DNA of 64,000 nt from Saccharomyces uvarum (taxonomy: Eukaryota; Ascomycota; Saccharomycetes; Saccharomycetales; Saccharomycetaceae), in assembly GCA_947243795.1 (NCBI GenBank), contig OX365934.1, positions 62,001 to 126,000 of the forward strand, written 5' to 3'. Both the position numbers and the translations under genes were made by a program. The notes beneath the pieces are model-generated. The model saw only the letters and a program-made list of their open reading frames with translations. It searched no databases and was not told the origin of the DNA. Every line of letters starts with the position of its first letter. The first letter of the stretch is position 1. Positions 1 to 10,969 of the stretch are shown here, piece by piece.

Positions 1-710
1 AGGAGAAGTTTCAAGAACTGTATGGAGACATCAATGATGACGAAAATGGAAGTGATGACGACAGTAAGGGAGAGGAAGAGCTGTCAATTGAAGATCAAAT
101 CAAAAAAGAACTACAAGAACTAAAGGGTGAAGATTCAAACAAGGATTCAACTTCAGGAGAGACAAAGAAAAAAGACCCTTTGACTTTTATAGATCTGAAT
201 TGTGAATGTGTGACCTTCTGTAAGACTAGAAAACCAATTGTCCCTGAAGAGTTCGTCCTAAGTATCATGAAGGATCTGGCAGATCCCAAAAATATGGTTA
301 AGCGTACTAGATATGTTCAAAAGTTGACCCCGATTACGTATTCCTGTAACGCGAAGATGGAGCAATTGATCAAATTAGCTAATTTGGTCATCGGTCCACA
401 TTTCCATGATCCTTCCAAAGTGACGAAAGATTTAAAATTTGCCGTGGAAGTAACAAGAAGAAACTTCAATACGATTGAGAGAATGGACATTATTAACCAG
501 GTTGTCAAGCTGGTCAACAAGGAAGGTTCGGAGTCCAATCATACTGTAGACTTGAAAAACTATGACAAATTAATTCTTGTGGAATGCTTTAAGAGTAATA
601 TCGGTATGTGTGTAGTAGATGGGGACTATAAGACCAAGTATCGTAAATATAACGTTCAACAGATTTATGAGTCCAAATTTCAAGAGGATGATGATAAAGA
701 TGTAAAATAG
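1..710 (+). CDS. TAN1: Tan1-like tRNA acetyltransferase cofactor (3' part of gene)
   Basis: Open reading frame entering from the left edge (first full codon at base 3) and ending in TAG at 708-710; about 235 C-terminal residues are present, against 289 as I recall for the whole S. cerevisiae protein. Tan1 is a THUMP-domain RNA-binding protein that works with the acetyltransferase Kre33 to make N4-acetylcytidine at position 12 of tRNA-Leu and tRNA-Ser. The visible part has an acidic, lysine-rich linker followed by a compact domain with the motif CVTFCKTRKPIVPEEF and the run RYVQKLTPITYSC, typical of the THUMP region. The C-terminus is acidic (QEDDDKDVK). Position next to EMC4 agrees with YGL232W. 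The N-terminus is outside the window. Confidence 0.93.
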   Translation, partial: EKFQELYGDINDDENGSDDDSKGEEELSIEDQIKKELQELKGEDSNKDSTSGETKKKDPLTFIDLNCECVTFCKTRKPIVPEEFVLSIMKDLADPKNMVKRTRYVQKLTPITYSCNAKMEQLIKLANLVIGPHFHDPSKVTKDLKFAVEVTRRNFNTIERMDIINQVVKLVNKEGSESNHTVDLKNYDKLILVECFKSNIGMCVVDGDYKTKYRKYNVQQIYESKFQEDDDKDVK

Positions 711-766
711 AAAAGATTTATAAAAAGGTACAGATATATTTATGTGTATGTATATAGAGATGAACC

Positions 767-1339
767 TCAATCGGAAAACCATTTTAATCCACGATTATAG
801 TCAACTATTTCTTCCCAAGGCAGCCAATCACTCTTGGAATTTGGGATGAGTCCCATAGAATTCAATTTCCTATACCCAATGTACATTAATACACCTTGGA
901 AGACGATAAACATAAACATAGCAGTTTGCACTTGACTTTGTGTCTCCTTATTGCCCAATACTGGCTTGAATGCACTCCTGGTAGATAAAATGGCCTTGAT
1001 GGGTCCGGAGAGTAGCATCAGGGCAGTCATTATAGGGATGATTTGCAAAGATGTACCAGACATATACGACATGAAAATATTCATTGGAACAGATTTAGCC
1101 GGTTGAAACGCAATTTGCCATGCCTTCTGTACTTGCAATGTTGTTGTCTGGTTCTTTTGAGCTAGGCTAGTTGCTTGAGAAGTTGCTTCTCGTTGTTTCT
1201 TTGAAACGCTTCCTTTGGAAGCACCATTTTCAAATCCTGGTGGTGAAGCCAAAGTGTTTGAATTCTGAATGGTGTACTTTTCAATGTATTTAGTGTCCAA
1301 TAGGTGTTCAGCCCATTCTTCTGGTTCTTGTTGACTCAT
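767..1339 (-). CDS. EMC4: ER membrane protein complex subunit 4
   Basis: 190-residue protein, same length as the S. cerevisiae protein as I recall it, with a highly conserved core (NIFMSYMSGTSLQIIPIMTA). Emc4 is a subunit of the ER membrane complex, which inserts tail-anchored and some multispanning proteins into the ER membrane. A soluble, polar N-terminal half (about residues 1-80) is followed by two or three hydrophobic segments near residues 86-115 and 137-157, then a short conserved tail with DWLPWEEI. The 56-bp gap to the TAN1 stop makes the two genes convergent with closely spaced 3' ends. N-terminal residues diverge most from S. cerevisiae. Confidence 0.94.
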   Translation of the reverse strand: MSQQEPEEWAEHLLDTKYIEKYTIQNSNTLASPPGFENGASKGSVSKKQREATSQATSLAQKNQTTTLQVQKAWQIAFQPAKSVPMNIFMSYMSGTSLQIIPIMTALMLLSGPIKAILSTRSAFKPVLGNKETQSQVQTAMFMFIVFQGVLMYIGYRKLNSMGLIPNSKSDWLPWEEIVDYNRGLKWFSD

Positions 1340-1502
1340 TCCAGGTTGGTTAGGTTGGTTAGGTCGTTTGTCTTTTACCTTAATCGTAAATGTTGATTTC
1401 TTCAGTTCTTTTTCATTTTAGCTAAACCAAAAATAATACGCTTTTTTTTAGTTATTATTATAAAGGGAAAATTAAACTATTCATGTAAAAGAGCAAATTT
1501 AA

Positions 1503-1943
1503 CTACAAAATACATTGGTCAAGTATTTTATTATACGGAACGCATTGCTTCTTTAAATAATTTGTTAAATAGTCATAATTCAGGTCTCCTATTGCCTTTT
1601 GCGTCTTTCGAGGTACTATGTCAGTCCAATAAATTATAAAGAAAAGAAACTGGATAATGCAAATGAAGGAGCAAGCGACAACGCAGAACATTAAGAGCTT
1701 ATTTTGCATCAAAGCCTGATATCTCATGCCTATTAATGAAACCCATCTTTTTAGCCTTGCGGAATTGTAGTTCTCAATCGTATCCGATTTTTCAACGACC
1801 TGCAAATCATCTTTACTGTTTATATTTATTTTAGTTGAAAAATCTGGTGTAGGTGGCTTTGAATGAGAAGAGGTTTTAAAACATCTTTTTGAATAGGCTT
1901 GCAACATATTAAAAAAATCCTTTGATAACGCAATAATTCCCAT
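1503..1943 (-). CDS. Small single-span membrane protein, YGL230C-like
   Basis: 146 residues, located between EMC4 and SAP4 where S. cerevisiae carries the uncharacterised YGL230C. One strongly hydrophobic segment at about residues 83-106 is flanked by basic residues on the N side (RLKRW) and by an acidic/polar stretch after it, so a single-pass membrane protein is likely. The C-terminal 40 residues contain two cysteines (QCVPYNK and DQCIL). I recognise no catalytic motif and assign no function. The ORF is kept because of its length and syntenic position. Its own promoter would lie in the 280-bp AT-rich gap to SAP4. Confidence 0.75.
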   Translation of the reverse strand: MGIIALSKDFFNMLQAYSKRCFKTSSHSKPPTPDFSTKININSKDDLQVVEKSDTIENYNSARLKRWVSLIGMRYQALMQNKLLMFCVVACSFICIIQFLFFIIYWTDIVPRKTQKAIGDLNYDYLTNYLKKQCVPYNKILDQCIL

Positions 1944-2226
1944 TTTTTTATTGTTATTATTAGTTTGGTTTTGCTTTAGTTATGTTATGATTTACCTTAG
2001 GTAGCTATTTTGTTATTGAACGGTAGGTTGCTTAATTGATTACTTTATTGACCAACTGACAGTGAAGAAAGCTGTGAGCTACAATCCTTTTTATCTTGGT
2101 TTTTTTATTTTTAGTTTATACAAGCATACCTACATTCAAATGTCACAAAATTAAAAAGGGCAAAAATGAAGAACAAAATATTAAAACATATACTAGAGAA
2201 ACAATTAACAGCCAGGAATCAAGTCC

Positions 2227-4683
2227 CTAGTTAACTCGTTCAGAATAATGATCGACAATAACGTCTTTGATCTTATCGTGAATATCTGATTCAGTCAATT
2301 GACCCAATTCATCTATGAGCTCCGCAACTTTATCTTCTAATTGAACGTTTTCTTTATGACTTATCTCATTTTCATTCATTGTGTCAAAAGTGAGGGTCGA
2401 TTGGCTCATATTACGACTTCCTTCCAAAAGCTCTTGGTTATAATTCTCGTTGTCTTCACATTTAAACTGACCTCCTCCAAGAATGATTGAACACATCGTT
2501 CTTGTCTCGTTTAAGATATCGTTTGAATACGACATCCAAACTTTCTCTTGTAAAAAGTCATATATATCTGGTGCAATTAAATCTGTCTTATACATTTTGG
2601 AATACTTTGCAACTTCCTCCGCAATTAATACCAGTTGGCCCATGTACCCCAAGTTTGTTTTCTCTTTTTCGTAAAATTCAAATGAATTCTTGTGGCCTTG
2701 TAAGATAAAATTGGAGATGATATGAAAATCAGGGACTGATGAGTTCTGGCAGTTGTCATTTAAATTTTCTGGCACAAATCTTCTAGATTTTTTAAAATCA
2801 AACAACGAATAAACTAAGAAGGAATTATAGGAAAAATCCATTCGGGCATTGAATATTTGCTGAATAATATCAAATACAATATTATGCCAAAAGTTGTTCC
2901 AAGGATATCTTAAGAATAATTGTAGAAACTTGGGTAGAAATCCAAGATCATGAAGTTTAATTTTGAACAAGTCTCCAGTAGTAGGATTTTTACGTAATTT
3001 CAAATTTTGCTTTTCACTAACATAAGGAATTTCAAAACTAATATCATCACTAATTTCATCACTAATATCGTCTTTAAATGTACCTAAAGTAGGGTATGGT
3101 CCGTTATCATTAAATGTTTTTTGTAGTTTTTGTGTTTTTGTTTGATTGTCATTACTGTCGTTATTGTCACATTCATCATTGGATGTGTTAGGAGAAAGCA
3201 TTTGATCATCGATATCTAAGTTTTCCATAGCTTCTAATAACTTATGGTCAATGGCTTCTCTACATTCATCACGGGTGTACGCTATTTTTTCAGCTTTTTT
3301 TGAATTCATCAATCCCATATTTGAACAGTGTAGCATTTCGGAAATCAATTCCGTAATTTTAACTCTCTCAAAGCCCAATGGTATAAAGGATTCATGTAGT
3401 TGGTTTTCCAAAAGGTGATGCTTACTTGGTACACGGTCATTTATTTTGGTTTTGTCATCTTCATCATCATTTTCCAGATTAATTAATAATGCATAAAGAT
3501 CTTCCATCCGCATCGCTAGCTTGGACAACAAATGTCCCAAATAAATTGGGTCCTTCTGCGATGGAGGGTTGTTGACTATTGTAGTTTCTAATAGATCAAT
3601 TTCATCGTAGTCTGAGTTATTTTTCCTAATCAATTCAATAATAATGGATACGGCAACACCCATTGCATGACCTCTTTGGAGCAATACGATATTAATGAGC
3701 TGATCAACGTATTGAGGGGAGGCAAGTTGCCTTGTCAATTGATTGGGCCCGATCCATAACGTATCTAATTTGAAATTGGTGGAAATGCTGATTAAAGCTT
3801 TCAGAAGCTCTCCACTACTGCTTTGGATCCCTGGCGGATACTTGCTATTGTCCAAAAGATTCAAACACTTGGGTACTAGGTCCTGATCGTACAAGAAACG
3901 AATAACCCCCGTGGGTGACTTAACATGATCTGTTAAAAGGATCTTGATAAGAAATTCAATCAAGGGCGAAACTTCAATATGATTCAGGAATTTATCCACG
4001 ATATCCAATTGCGATTTAAAAAAATCTAAATAACTAGATGTCTGTTCAAACAAAAGAGTTTCGTTAATCTTCAAAAAAACAGCCAAAATAGGGCAATTTT
4101 CCGTCTTGATATTTTCAAATTGCAAAATTTCCAATAGGAAAGACAAAAACGATATATTTTGCACCAGACATTTCACTATGAGCGTGCTTTTCGAGCAAAA
4201 TATTCCAGAAATGATGTTGACGTATAGCATTGGGTCTTCATCATCCCCATCATCAAAATCCCCGGTTTGGTGGAAAGAATTCTCCAGAAGGAAGGACGTC
4301 CTGTAACAAGTACGATCTATGTCCTTCAGGTAAGCAATGAGCATATCCATCAGATAGTCCATATGACCGATCTTCTCGCCACGATCGTCATAGAAGTATC
4401 CTGTACAAATGAAGTCGATAAGTCTGTCGTTCGACGCTTCATTCAGTTCATCCAATAACGTTGGTTCTAATAAAATCCTATCAACAAACGATTGATTCAG
4501 ATCTGCTGTTCCTAAAGGCGCAGTACCGAACTCAAACTCATTCTCTGTGAGAGTTCCATTCGTGCTATCACCGTTTGTGAAAACCGCACCGTCCTTCAAA
4601 CTACGAAAGATTACATAGTATTCGTCGAGTATCGAATCTGTTCCCGAATGACTTAACGTCTGTTCAAAGGGCCATAGCGACAT
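2227..4683 (-). CDS. SAP4: SAPS-domain regulator of Sit4 phosphatase
   Basis: 818 residues. Begins MSLWPFEQTLSHSGTDSIL, the conserved start of the Sit4-associated (SAPS) family, whose members (Sap4, Sap155, Sap185, Sap190) bind the PP2A-like phosphatase Sit4 and act in G1 progression and nutrient signalling. The SAPS domain spans roughly residues 100-700: helical repeats with conserved blocks near FICTGYFYDDRGEKIGHMDY and FLQLFLRYPWNNFWHNIVFD. An Asn/Asp-rich linker interrupts it near residues 490-530, as in paralogues. The acidic C-terminus is less conserved. Divergent from SHE10, with which it shares a 603-bp promoter region holding a Tbf1-type cluster. Confidence 0.93.
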   Translation of the reverse strand: MSLWPFEQTLSHSGTDSILDEYYVIFRSLKDGAVFTNGDSTNGTLTENEFEFGTAPLGTADLNQSFVDRILLEPTLLDELNEASNDRLIDFICTGYFYDDRGEKIGHMDYLMDMLIAYLKDIDRTCYRTSFLLENSFHQTGDFDDGDDEDPMLYVNIISGIFCSKSTLIVKCLVQNISFLSFLLEILQFENIKTENCPILAVFLKINETLLFEQTSSYLDFFKSQLDIVDKFLNHIEVSPLIEFLIKILLTDHVKSPTGVIRFLYDQDLVPKCLNLLDNSKYPPGIQSSSGELLKALISISTNFKLDTLWIGPNQLTRQLASPQYVDQLINIVLLQRGHAMGVAVSIIIELIRKNNSDYDEIDLLETTIVNNPPSQKDPIYLGHLLSKLAMRMEDLYALLINLENDDEDDKTKINDRVPSKHHLLENQLHESFIPLGFERVKITELISEMLHCSNMGLMNSKKAEKIAYTRDECREAIDHKLLEAMENLDIDDQMLSPNTSNDECDNNDSNDNQTKTQKLQKTFNDNGPYPTLGTFKDDISDEISDDISFEIPYVSEKQNLKLRKNPTTGDLFKIKLHDLGFLPKFLQLFLRYPWNNFWHNIVFDIIQQIFNARMDFSYNSFLVYSLFDFKKSRRFVPENLNDNCQNSSVPDFHIISNFILQGHKNSFEFYEKEKTNLGYMGQLVLIAEEVAKYSKMYKTDLIAPDIYDFLQEKVWMSYSNDILNETRTMCSIILGGGQFKCEDNENYNQELLEGSRNMSQSTLTFDTMNENEISHKENVQLEDKVAELIDELGQLTESDIHDKIKDVIVDHYSERVN

Positions 4684-5286
4684 GTTTTACTTTGACTTTG
4701 GTTTTCCAACTTTTATAAAAAAATCAAGAAAGGAGCAAACTTAACGATACCAGAAATCTGCTGCAATAATTTTATTTCACGTCAAATACTTGACTGACCT
4801 TTTCCCGCTGGGCAAAGCAACCGATTCACTTATTCGTACTCGTCAACTGGCAAAACACTACACAACAGTACACGCTCTCGAAATTGTATCTACTGTGGTG
4901 GTCCAATGGAATTGCTCCTAGCGCCAAAACAATCAAACATAAATGTATAAGTTCTTGGCGCATTGCCTGTTATTATGCTCGAGAAGCTTATTTAAGGGAT
5001 TTAGGGTTCATATTAACCCTATGCAAACCCTGATAAACCCTAAATAATAAATATATAAATATCATCTAACCCTACTAAATAAAACTCAAACCCCTAACAT
5101 AATAAGGGCTCGGGGATAAGGCGTGTTTGGCCGTGTAAGGGGATAATGAAGTTAATAGGAGGATCAAAGACGAACAACCTTAAAGGAAGCTGAGTTCTCT
5201 CTCTCTTGCACATCGCTACATAACGTTTCATCGTGTTGAGTGTTACAGCAGCATCATCATCATCGAGCGAGAACGTAACGTAACGT
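4684..5286. promoter_or_regulatory. SAP4-SHE10 divergent promoter with Tbf1-type motif cluster
   Basis: Bidirectional intergenic region. Between 5001 and 5097 it carries repeated copies of the AACCCTA/TTAGGGTT motif: TTAGGGTT 5001-5008, AACCCTA 5015-5021, AAACCCTGA near 5026, AACCCTAA 5037-5044, AACCCTA 5068-5074, and a near match AACCCCTAA at 5089-5097. The consensus ARCCCTAA is the known site of the general regulatory factor Tbf1. An AT-rich stretch without long ORFs lies next to the cluster, as expected for a nucleosome-depleted promoter. Tbf1 binding is inferred from the motif only. Confidence 0.55.
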
Positions 5287-7002
5287 ATGGGGAAGTTAAT
5301 CAAGTTGATCACGACACTGGTCGTACTGGTGACGACACTGCAGTATTATTGCCAGTCCAATGGCGGAAACATATTATGCGAACACACACAAGCGGCTTGC
5401 CATTACACCAACCCCAGGGTCTGGAACACGTATCTGTCTGGGTCTTCCGACTTGTACAGCAATAAGATCAGCCCTAGGTTTAATGTAGTGGCGCGTAAGT
5501 TTGACACGGCTGTCAAGCCTGTCATCGATGGCGTTGCCGTGAAAGTTAATAACGTGGCTTTACAGCCGGCCTTTAGGGTCATCCATTCGCAGTGCAAAAG
5601 ATGGCATTGTGGAAAATACTACCAGTTGGTGCGCTCCCAAGTGGCCAAGGCCGGGCAGTTCTGTTTAGCCAAATATGAGTCGCTTATGAAACCTAGCGTT
5701 GACAAATTCTTCAATGCCGAACGTTGTTCGCAATTAAGGGCAATGGCTCTAAGGTACAAGAACTTGGCCCACTATTATTGTACTATAATTTCAAGATGCA
5801 TCAAATCCAAATATGACGCTATTATAGGTAACACGGAAGAGAAACTATTGAGCGGATTTGTGAGCAAGGATACACACGGCATCCATGGCTCCGTGACCCA
5901 CGTGCCCTCTTCAGAAGATCAGATCCTAACCGTGGAGACTACGGGATATGAAGAAGAATTAATAACCTCAACGAGTACCCAGACAGTGGTCGAAACCATT
6001 ACGCTGGATCAAGAACAAGCTAGTGTTGTGGCAAGTCATGCAAACGAGGATGATGCTTCCACGGAAGTTGAGGACTCGACGGAGATCAATGTCAATGAGC
6101 AGGCCCTTTTGCAAGAGGATTTCGACATGTGGGGCGAAACCATATCGCAAAAGACACAAGACGTGATCCGGTTATTTGAAAAGGACGTTTCTCGATATAT
6201 CAATAGTAAATTGGGCGATGAAACCAAGAAGTTCAAGTCCAAATTCCAATTTTTGGATGAGGAGTCCAAGAAACTTTTCTCTAAGATTTCACTAGCTATC
6301 AACGATATCGATTGTATGGAAGGCATCAACAGTGAAAATGGAGAGAAGATTTTTTTTGAGAAATCCGGTACTACTCAGATTTCTCAATACATTACTAGAG
6401 AGTTGGTACGTGAGTATTTTAATGAAACACGGACTGCTTTAGATGAGTTGACGCATGCCATGGATGAAGATGTGACCCAAATCACAGAGGAGATCGAAAA
6501 GAAGGTCAACGGAATCAGAGAGGAAAATGTCGAGGTCTTTGAAGAGTGGGGGGATATTATCGTAAATGAATGGTCCAAGAGGATGGCTTACGTAGACGTT
6601 ATCAACGCTCACATGGGTACTGAGGATGACGCCACTTCTGATGAAGAAGAAGCGAAGTCTTCTGCCAACTGGAAGAAGTTTTTGAAGGGCAAAAAACAAA
6701 TCATTGAGTCCAGAGATCAATTGGCACATCACCCTGCTAGCTTGGCCCGTGTTAATGAATTTAGACAGAGAGTGCAGAGGAAAATCTTGTCGATCACCCA
6801 AGAAAGTGGCGAATTTCTCTACATTTTAAGATCGAAGGCCAACCTGCAATTCCAAGAACGTGAAAGAAAGGAACGTGAAAAGATTGCTGCCGAAAAGTTG
6901 CAAAAGGAACAGGACCTACTGCAACAGCAAGAAGAAGAGGAAGAAGACTTATCCTACACGTCCACTTCAACCATCACTACAACAACCACCATGACGTTGT
7001 GA
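5287..7002 (+). CDS. SHE10: She10-like secreted/ER coiled-coil protein (spore wall)
   Basis: 571 residues (S. cerevisiae She10 about 577). The N-terminus has a basic start and hydrophobic core (residues 1-25) followed by a polar stretch, a probable signal peptide. A cysteine-containing segment (residues about 30-170) precedes a Ser/Thr/Glu-rich spacer. The second half is strongly charged and predicted coiled coil, including the run of E, K and R residues near 520-550, and the protein ends in a Thr/Ser-rich tail. She10 and its paralogue Osw7 are implicated in outer spore wall assembly; overexpression of She10 is toxic in S. cerevisiae. The ATG at 5287 is the first in frame and sits just before the signal peptide. 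Confidence 0.9.
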   Translation: MGKLIKLITTLVVLVTTLQYYCQSNGGNILCEHTQAACHYTNPRVWNTYLSGSSDLYSNKISPRFNVVARKFDTAVKPVIDGVAVKVNNVALQPAFRVIHSQCKRWHCGKYYQLVRSQVAKAGQFCLAKYESLMKPSVDKFFNAERCSQLRAMALRYKNLAHYYCTIISRCIKSKYDAIIGNTEEKLLSGFVSKDTHGIHGSVTHVPSSEDQILTVETTGYEEELITSTSTQTVVETITLDQEQASVVASHANEDDASTEVEDSTEINVNEQALLQEDFDMWGETISQKTQDVIRLFEKDVSRYINSKLGDETKKFKSKFQFLDEESKKLFSKISLAINDIDCMEGINSENGEKIFFEKSGTTQISQYITRELVREYFNETRTALDELTHAMDEDVTQITEEIEKKVNGIREENVEVFEEWGDIIVNEWSKRMAYVDVINAHMGTEDDATSDEEEAKSSANWKKFLKGKKQIIESRDQLAHHPASLARVNEFRQRVQRKILSITQESGEFLYILRSKANLQFQERERKEREKIAAEKLQKEQDLLQQQEEEEEDLSYTSTSTITTTTTMTL

Positions 7003-7301
7003 TAAACACACACATGCTTGCTATACATACACACATATACATATATATATATGTATGTAGATACATACACACGTACACTCCATTACTCTTTTTATCTTTA
7101 TATATAAATATGTAAGAATATAACATTAATATTATACTATCTTTCCTTTTTTATTCTACGGTACGCGCGATTCTTTCAGGGGAGAGATTTGGTGGATCAA
7201 TCAAAAGAGAGCCAGGGAATTTACCGGGGATTTATTAATGTTGAACGAAGGTAAAGTATAGGTTGAGGGCAATCATCGAGTTCCCGCAATAGTAACTGAA
7301 T

Positions 7302-10187
7302 ATGTCTGAATATATGGACGATGTGGACAGGGAGTTTATCAACTGCTTGTTCCCGAGGTATTTGCTGCAACAACCTGTGGCTTACGATTTATGGATATTA
7401 TACTTGCAACATAGGAAACTTTTCCACAAACTGAAAAATACAAGTTTAATTAATGCTGATGAGAATTCTAATTCAGTTGGTGTGGGCAAGGCGAAGTTAA
7501 CGGCTTCAACAAGGAAGGAAATCTGGTCAAAATTAATGAATTTAGGTGTCCTAGGTACAATCTCGTTTGAAGCTGTCAATGACGATTATTTGATTCAAGT
7601 TTATAAGTATTTTTATCCAGATGTTAATGATTTTACCTTGAGGTTTGGTGTCAAAGACTCAAGTAGGAATTCAGTACGGTTTATGAAAACCTCTACAGAT
7701 ATTGGGAAAACTGCTCAGGAACTATTAGAACCTGTTCTTTCGGAACATGAAATGGCACTCAACTCTAATACTAGTCTCAATAACGCTAACAATGCCGATG
7801 AAGAGCATGATGATGATGACGATGATGATGACGATGATGATGTCGATGACGATGGCGACGATGAATCCGATTTGGAAAGTCTGGAGGGAGAGGTGGATAC
7901 TGATACAGACGATGACGACGAAGATGAGTCCGATCATAACGAAGAGGGCGAAGAAGAGGTGGAGGAAGGTGCTGACACTAATGTACCCAATGCACATCAG
8001 AGCGGTGGAGGGAATTCTGACCCGTGGTTATATCAAAGATCTAGATCATCCGTCACTATAGAAGAAGCAGGGCCAAGGAACTTGTGGAGCACAACGGACA
8101 AGAATACTAATATTCAATACTACCCCCCTGATCAGTCATCCTCATCTTCCTTTTCTTCGCCGAGAGTATCATCCAGTAACGACAAGCACGACAGCGAGAC
8201 AATAGAAGGGTTGTCCAGTAATGGTAACAAGAAGAAAAATACAATGATTCCTGATATTTATAAAATACTTGGGTATTTCTTACCTTCTAGATGGCAAGTT
8301 CAACCAAATAATAGTCTTCAAATATCTCAGGACGGTATCACCCATTTACAACCAAACCCAGACTATCATTCGTACATGACTTATGATAGATCGAGTACTT
8401 CATCTGCTTCAGCAAGGAATAGACTAAGAACTTCCTTTGAAAATTCGGGGAAAGTTGACTTTGCTGTCACTTGGGCCAATAAGTCGTTGCCAGACAATAA
8501 ATTAACATTATTTTATTATGAAATCAAAGTTCTGAGTGTAACAAGTACTGAAAGTGCTGAAAATAGCAATATCGTTGTTGGATATAAACTAGTGGAAAAC
8601 GAATTGATGGAAACTAACATAAAGAAAAATGCTTCCCGCTCAAGTGTGACTGGTTCTAATAGCAGTCTAGGTGGTGGTGATAATGCTGGTTCCAATAGAG
8701 CACCTTCTACTTCTTTTACCATGGAAGGTTCCCAAAGGCGTGATTATATTTATGAAGGGGGGGTTTCAGCAATGTCACTAAATGTGGATGGCTCCATAGC
8801 CAAATGCCAGAAGTATGGGTTTGATTTGAATGTATTCGGATTTTGTGGGTTTGATGGCTTAATATCCAATTCAACAGAACAATCAAAGGAGTATGCTAAA
8901 CCCTTTGGTAGAGATGACGTTATTGGCTGTGGTATAAATTTTATTGACGGTTCAATTTTCTTTACGAAAAACGGTATTCATCTAGGTAACGCATTTACAG
9001 ATTTAAACGATTTAGAGTTTGTCCCGTATGTGGCATTAAGACCTGGGAATTCCATTAGGACGAATTTTGGTTTGAATGAAGATTTCGTCTTTGACATTAT
9101 TGGATACCAGGATCAATGGAAAAGTCTAACCTACCAACATATTTGTCGCGGACGTCAAATGGACGTTTCCATTGATGAATTCGAATCTGATGAAAGCGAA
9201 GATGAGAATGGAAATGAAAATGGTCGTGGCAAGGCTAAATCAGCAAGTATTGATGATGATTTAATGGATATTGATCAAGAAGACGGTGTCGCAAGTCATC
9301 AGCACGCCAAGACACCTAAGAATAAAAATGACGATAACTCAAAGTTCCTTTTAGGAGAGGATAGTAGATTTGTAAACGGAAAATTAATCAGGCCAGATGT
9401 TGACGAGATCAATACCTTGAAAATGGATGATGGTTCATTACCTAATACATTAAATGTGATGATAAATGATTATTTAATTCATGAAGGATTAGTTGATGTT
9501 GCAAAGGGGTTTTTGAAAGATTTACAGAAGGATACTGCTGATCTTGATGGGCAACACTCTGAAAGTAAATCCGTGATCAGACATAATGAAAGACAAATCA
9601 TGAAAGAAGAACGCATGGTGAAGATAAGACAAGAATTGAGGTATTTGATAAACAAAGATCAAATTTCCAAGTGCATCGATTACATCAACTGTGAAATTCC
9701 GGATTTACTAAAGAGTAACCTGGAACTAGTGTTTGAGTTAAAGTTAGCAAACTATTTGGTAATGATTAAGAAAAGCTCATCCAAAAATGACGATGAAATA
9801 GAAGATTTGATTTTGAAAGGCCAAGAATTGTCTAACGAGTTTATTTATGATACTAAGATTTCACAATCTTTAAGAGATAGATTCAGTGGACAATTAAGCA
9901 ATGTCTCTGCATTATTAGCATACTCCAATCCCCTTGTGGAAGCACCAAAAGAGATATCAGGATACTTAACAGATGAATATCTGCAGGAAAGATTATTTCA
10001 AGTTACCAACGGCACAATACTAACATTTTTACATAAGGATAGCGAATGTGCGTTGGAGAATGTCATATCAAACACGAGAGCTATGCTTTCGACATTACTC
10101 GAATATAATGCCTTTGGTTCAGCTAATTCGTCGGATCCAAGATATTACAAAGCTATTAACTTCGACGAAGATGTACTGAATTTATAA
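7302..10187 (+). CDS. VID30: GID/CTLH ubiquitin ligase scaffold Vid30 (Gid1)
   Basis: 961 residues (S. cerevisiae 958). Vid30/Gid1 is a core subunit of the GID E3 ligase, which degrades gluconeogenic enzymes such as Fbp1 and Mdh2 when glucose returns. Order of parts: N-terminal conserved segment; an extreme Asp/Glu tract at about residues 165-225 encoded by GAT/GAC repeats (about 7800-7980); a SPRY domain around 380-595; a second acidic linker; a LisH motif near 715-745 ([16 protein letters not shown]); and CTLH/CRA helices to the C-terminus ([16 protein letters not shown]). The SPRY domain docks the substrate receptor Gid4, while LisH-CTLH holds the RING subunits. Acidic-tract length is probably variable between strains. 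Confidence 0.95.
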   Translation: MSEYMDDVDREFINCLFPRYLLQQPVAYDLWILYLQHRKLFHKLKNTSLINADENSNSVGVGKAKLTASTRKEIWSKLMNLGVLGTISFEAVNDDYLIQVYKYFYPDVNDFTLRFGVKDSSRNSVRFMKTSTDIGKTAQELLEPVLSEHEMALNSNTSLNNANNADEEHDDDDDDDDDDDVDDDGDDESDLESLEGEVDTDTDDDDEDESDHNEEGEEEVEEGADTNVPNAHQSGGGNSDPWLYQRSRSSVTIEEAGPRNLWSTTDKNTNIQYYPPDQSSSSSFSSPRVSSSNDKHDSETIEGLSSNGNKKKNTMIPDIYKILGYFLPSRWQVQPNNSLQISQDGITHLQPNPDYHSYMTYDRSSTSSASARNRLRTSFENSGKVDFAVTWANKSLPDNKLTLFYYEIKVLSVTSTESAENSNIVVGYKLVENELMETNIKKNASRSSVTGSNSSLGGGDNAGSNRAPSTSFTMEGSQRRDYIYEGGVSAMSLNVDGSIAKCQKYGFDLNVFGFCGFDGLISNSTEQSKEYAKPFGRDDVIGCGINFIDGSIFFTKNGIHLGNAFTDLNDLEFVPYVALRPGNSIRTNFGLNEDFVFDIIGYQDQWKSLTYQHICRGRQMDVSIDEFESDESEDENGNENGRGKAKSASIDDDLMDIDQEDGVASHQHAKTPKNKNDDNSKFLLGEDSRFVNGKLIRPDVDEINTLKMDDGSLPNTLNVMINDYLIHEGLVDVAKGFLKDLQKDTADLDGQHSESKSVIRHNERQIMKEERMVKIRQELRYLINKDQISKCIDYINCEIPDLLKSNLELVFELKLANYLVMIKKSSSKNDDEIEDLILKGQELSNEFIYDTKISQSLRDRFSGQLSNVSALLAYSNPLVEAPKEISGYLTDEYLQERLFQVTNGTILTFLHKDSECALENVISNTRAMLSTLLEYNAFGSANSSDPRYYKAINFDEDVLNL
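7800..7980 (+). repeat. GAT/GAC-rich microsatellite coding an acidic tract
   Basis: Imperfect trinucleotide repeat (gatgatgac type) inside VID30 encoding almost only Asp and Glu. The two other frames and the opposite strand are also open here, giving spurious Met-rich and Ile/Val-rich ORFs that should not be annotated. Confidence 0.8.
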
Positions 10188-10380
10188 ATTAAAACCAATA
10201 ACGAAATCACAATATACAGTTCTTAATTCTCCCACTACTGCATATTCATACGTACTAGTTCATTTATGTAATGAAGTCACTTATCGCTTTTTTTTAATAT
10301 TCATGTTTAAAAACTTCCTAAATATAACATATATAGATATTTCCATTAATCTATTCGGCTTTTAAGTTAACAACATTAGC

Positions 10381-10777
10381 TCAAACATATACCCCGAACG
10401 AATTTGTGGCAAAAACAGTAGTTAAACCAGCAAACAAACTGCCGATTATACTCAAAATTGTATAAAGAAAGAATTTCTTGAAAAACGAAGATTTGGAACC
10501 AACAACAAAGAAAGCAGAAGATATTAAGGTTAAAGTAATCAGTAAACCGCAAATAGCAAATTTTGGCTGAATGTTCAAATCAATGAATGGGACGAAGCTA
10601 TCAGTAGAGTGAAACTCCTTCTATAGTAATGATGCAAATACCGCGAACGGAATATATTTGTTAGTAATCATGAGTGGAATGGGAAACAAGGGAGCTGTTC
10701 ATTATTCAAAAGTTATGTTTAAAACCAAACTAGAAACCAGCATTAAAGGAACATACATATAATTTTTCATAACTCAT
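10381..10777 (-). CDS. OST5: Oligosaccharyltransferase subunit Ost5 (two exons)
   Basis: Spliced gene of 86 residues, the same length as S. cerevisiae Ost5. Exon 1 is 10777-10757 (encodes MSYEKLY). The intron is 10756-10621 (136 nt), with 5' splice site GTATGT at 10756-10751, branch point TACTAAC at 10666-10660 and 3' splice site TAG ending at 10621. Exon 2 is 10620-10381 and begins KEFHSTDSF. The splice falls between codons, so the frame is kept. Ost5 is a small two-span membrane subunit of the ER oligosaccharyltransferase that bridges Ost1 and the catalytic complex; two hydrophobic segments are visible in exon 2. A start inside exon 2 (MNIQPK) would lose the conserved N-terminus and is not used. 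Confidence 0.93.
10621..10756 (-). other. Spliceosomal intron of OST5
   Basis: All three yeast intron signals are exact: GTATGT donor, TACTAAC branch point 39 nt before the acceptor, and CTATAG acceptor. At 136 nt it belongs to the short-intron class of Saccharomyces non-ribosomal genes. Confidence 0.92.
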
Positions 10778-10969
10778 TGTAGCTGTGAATTTGCAACGGC
10801 GTTTCTCAGTGTATATCTGCCTACAATGTACCTATGTATGTGTTCTTATATCATCTCTCTTCGAAAAGTATTCTGAAATTTGATGTTTCGCGCAATAGAA
10901 AAGAAAGAAGAATTCATTCATATAAATGATTAATATAAATGACAAGGTAAGAAGAAACGAAAGCAGAAA

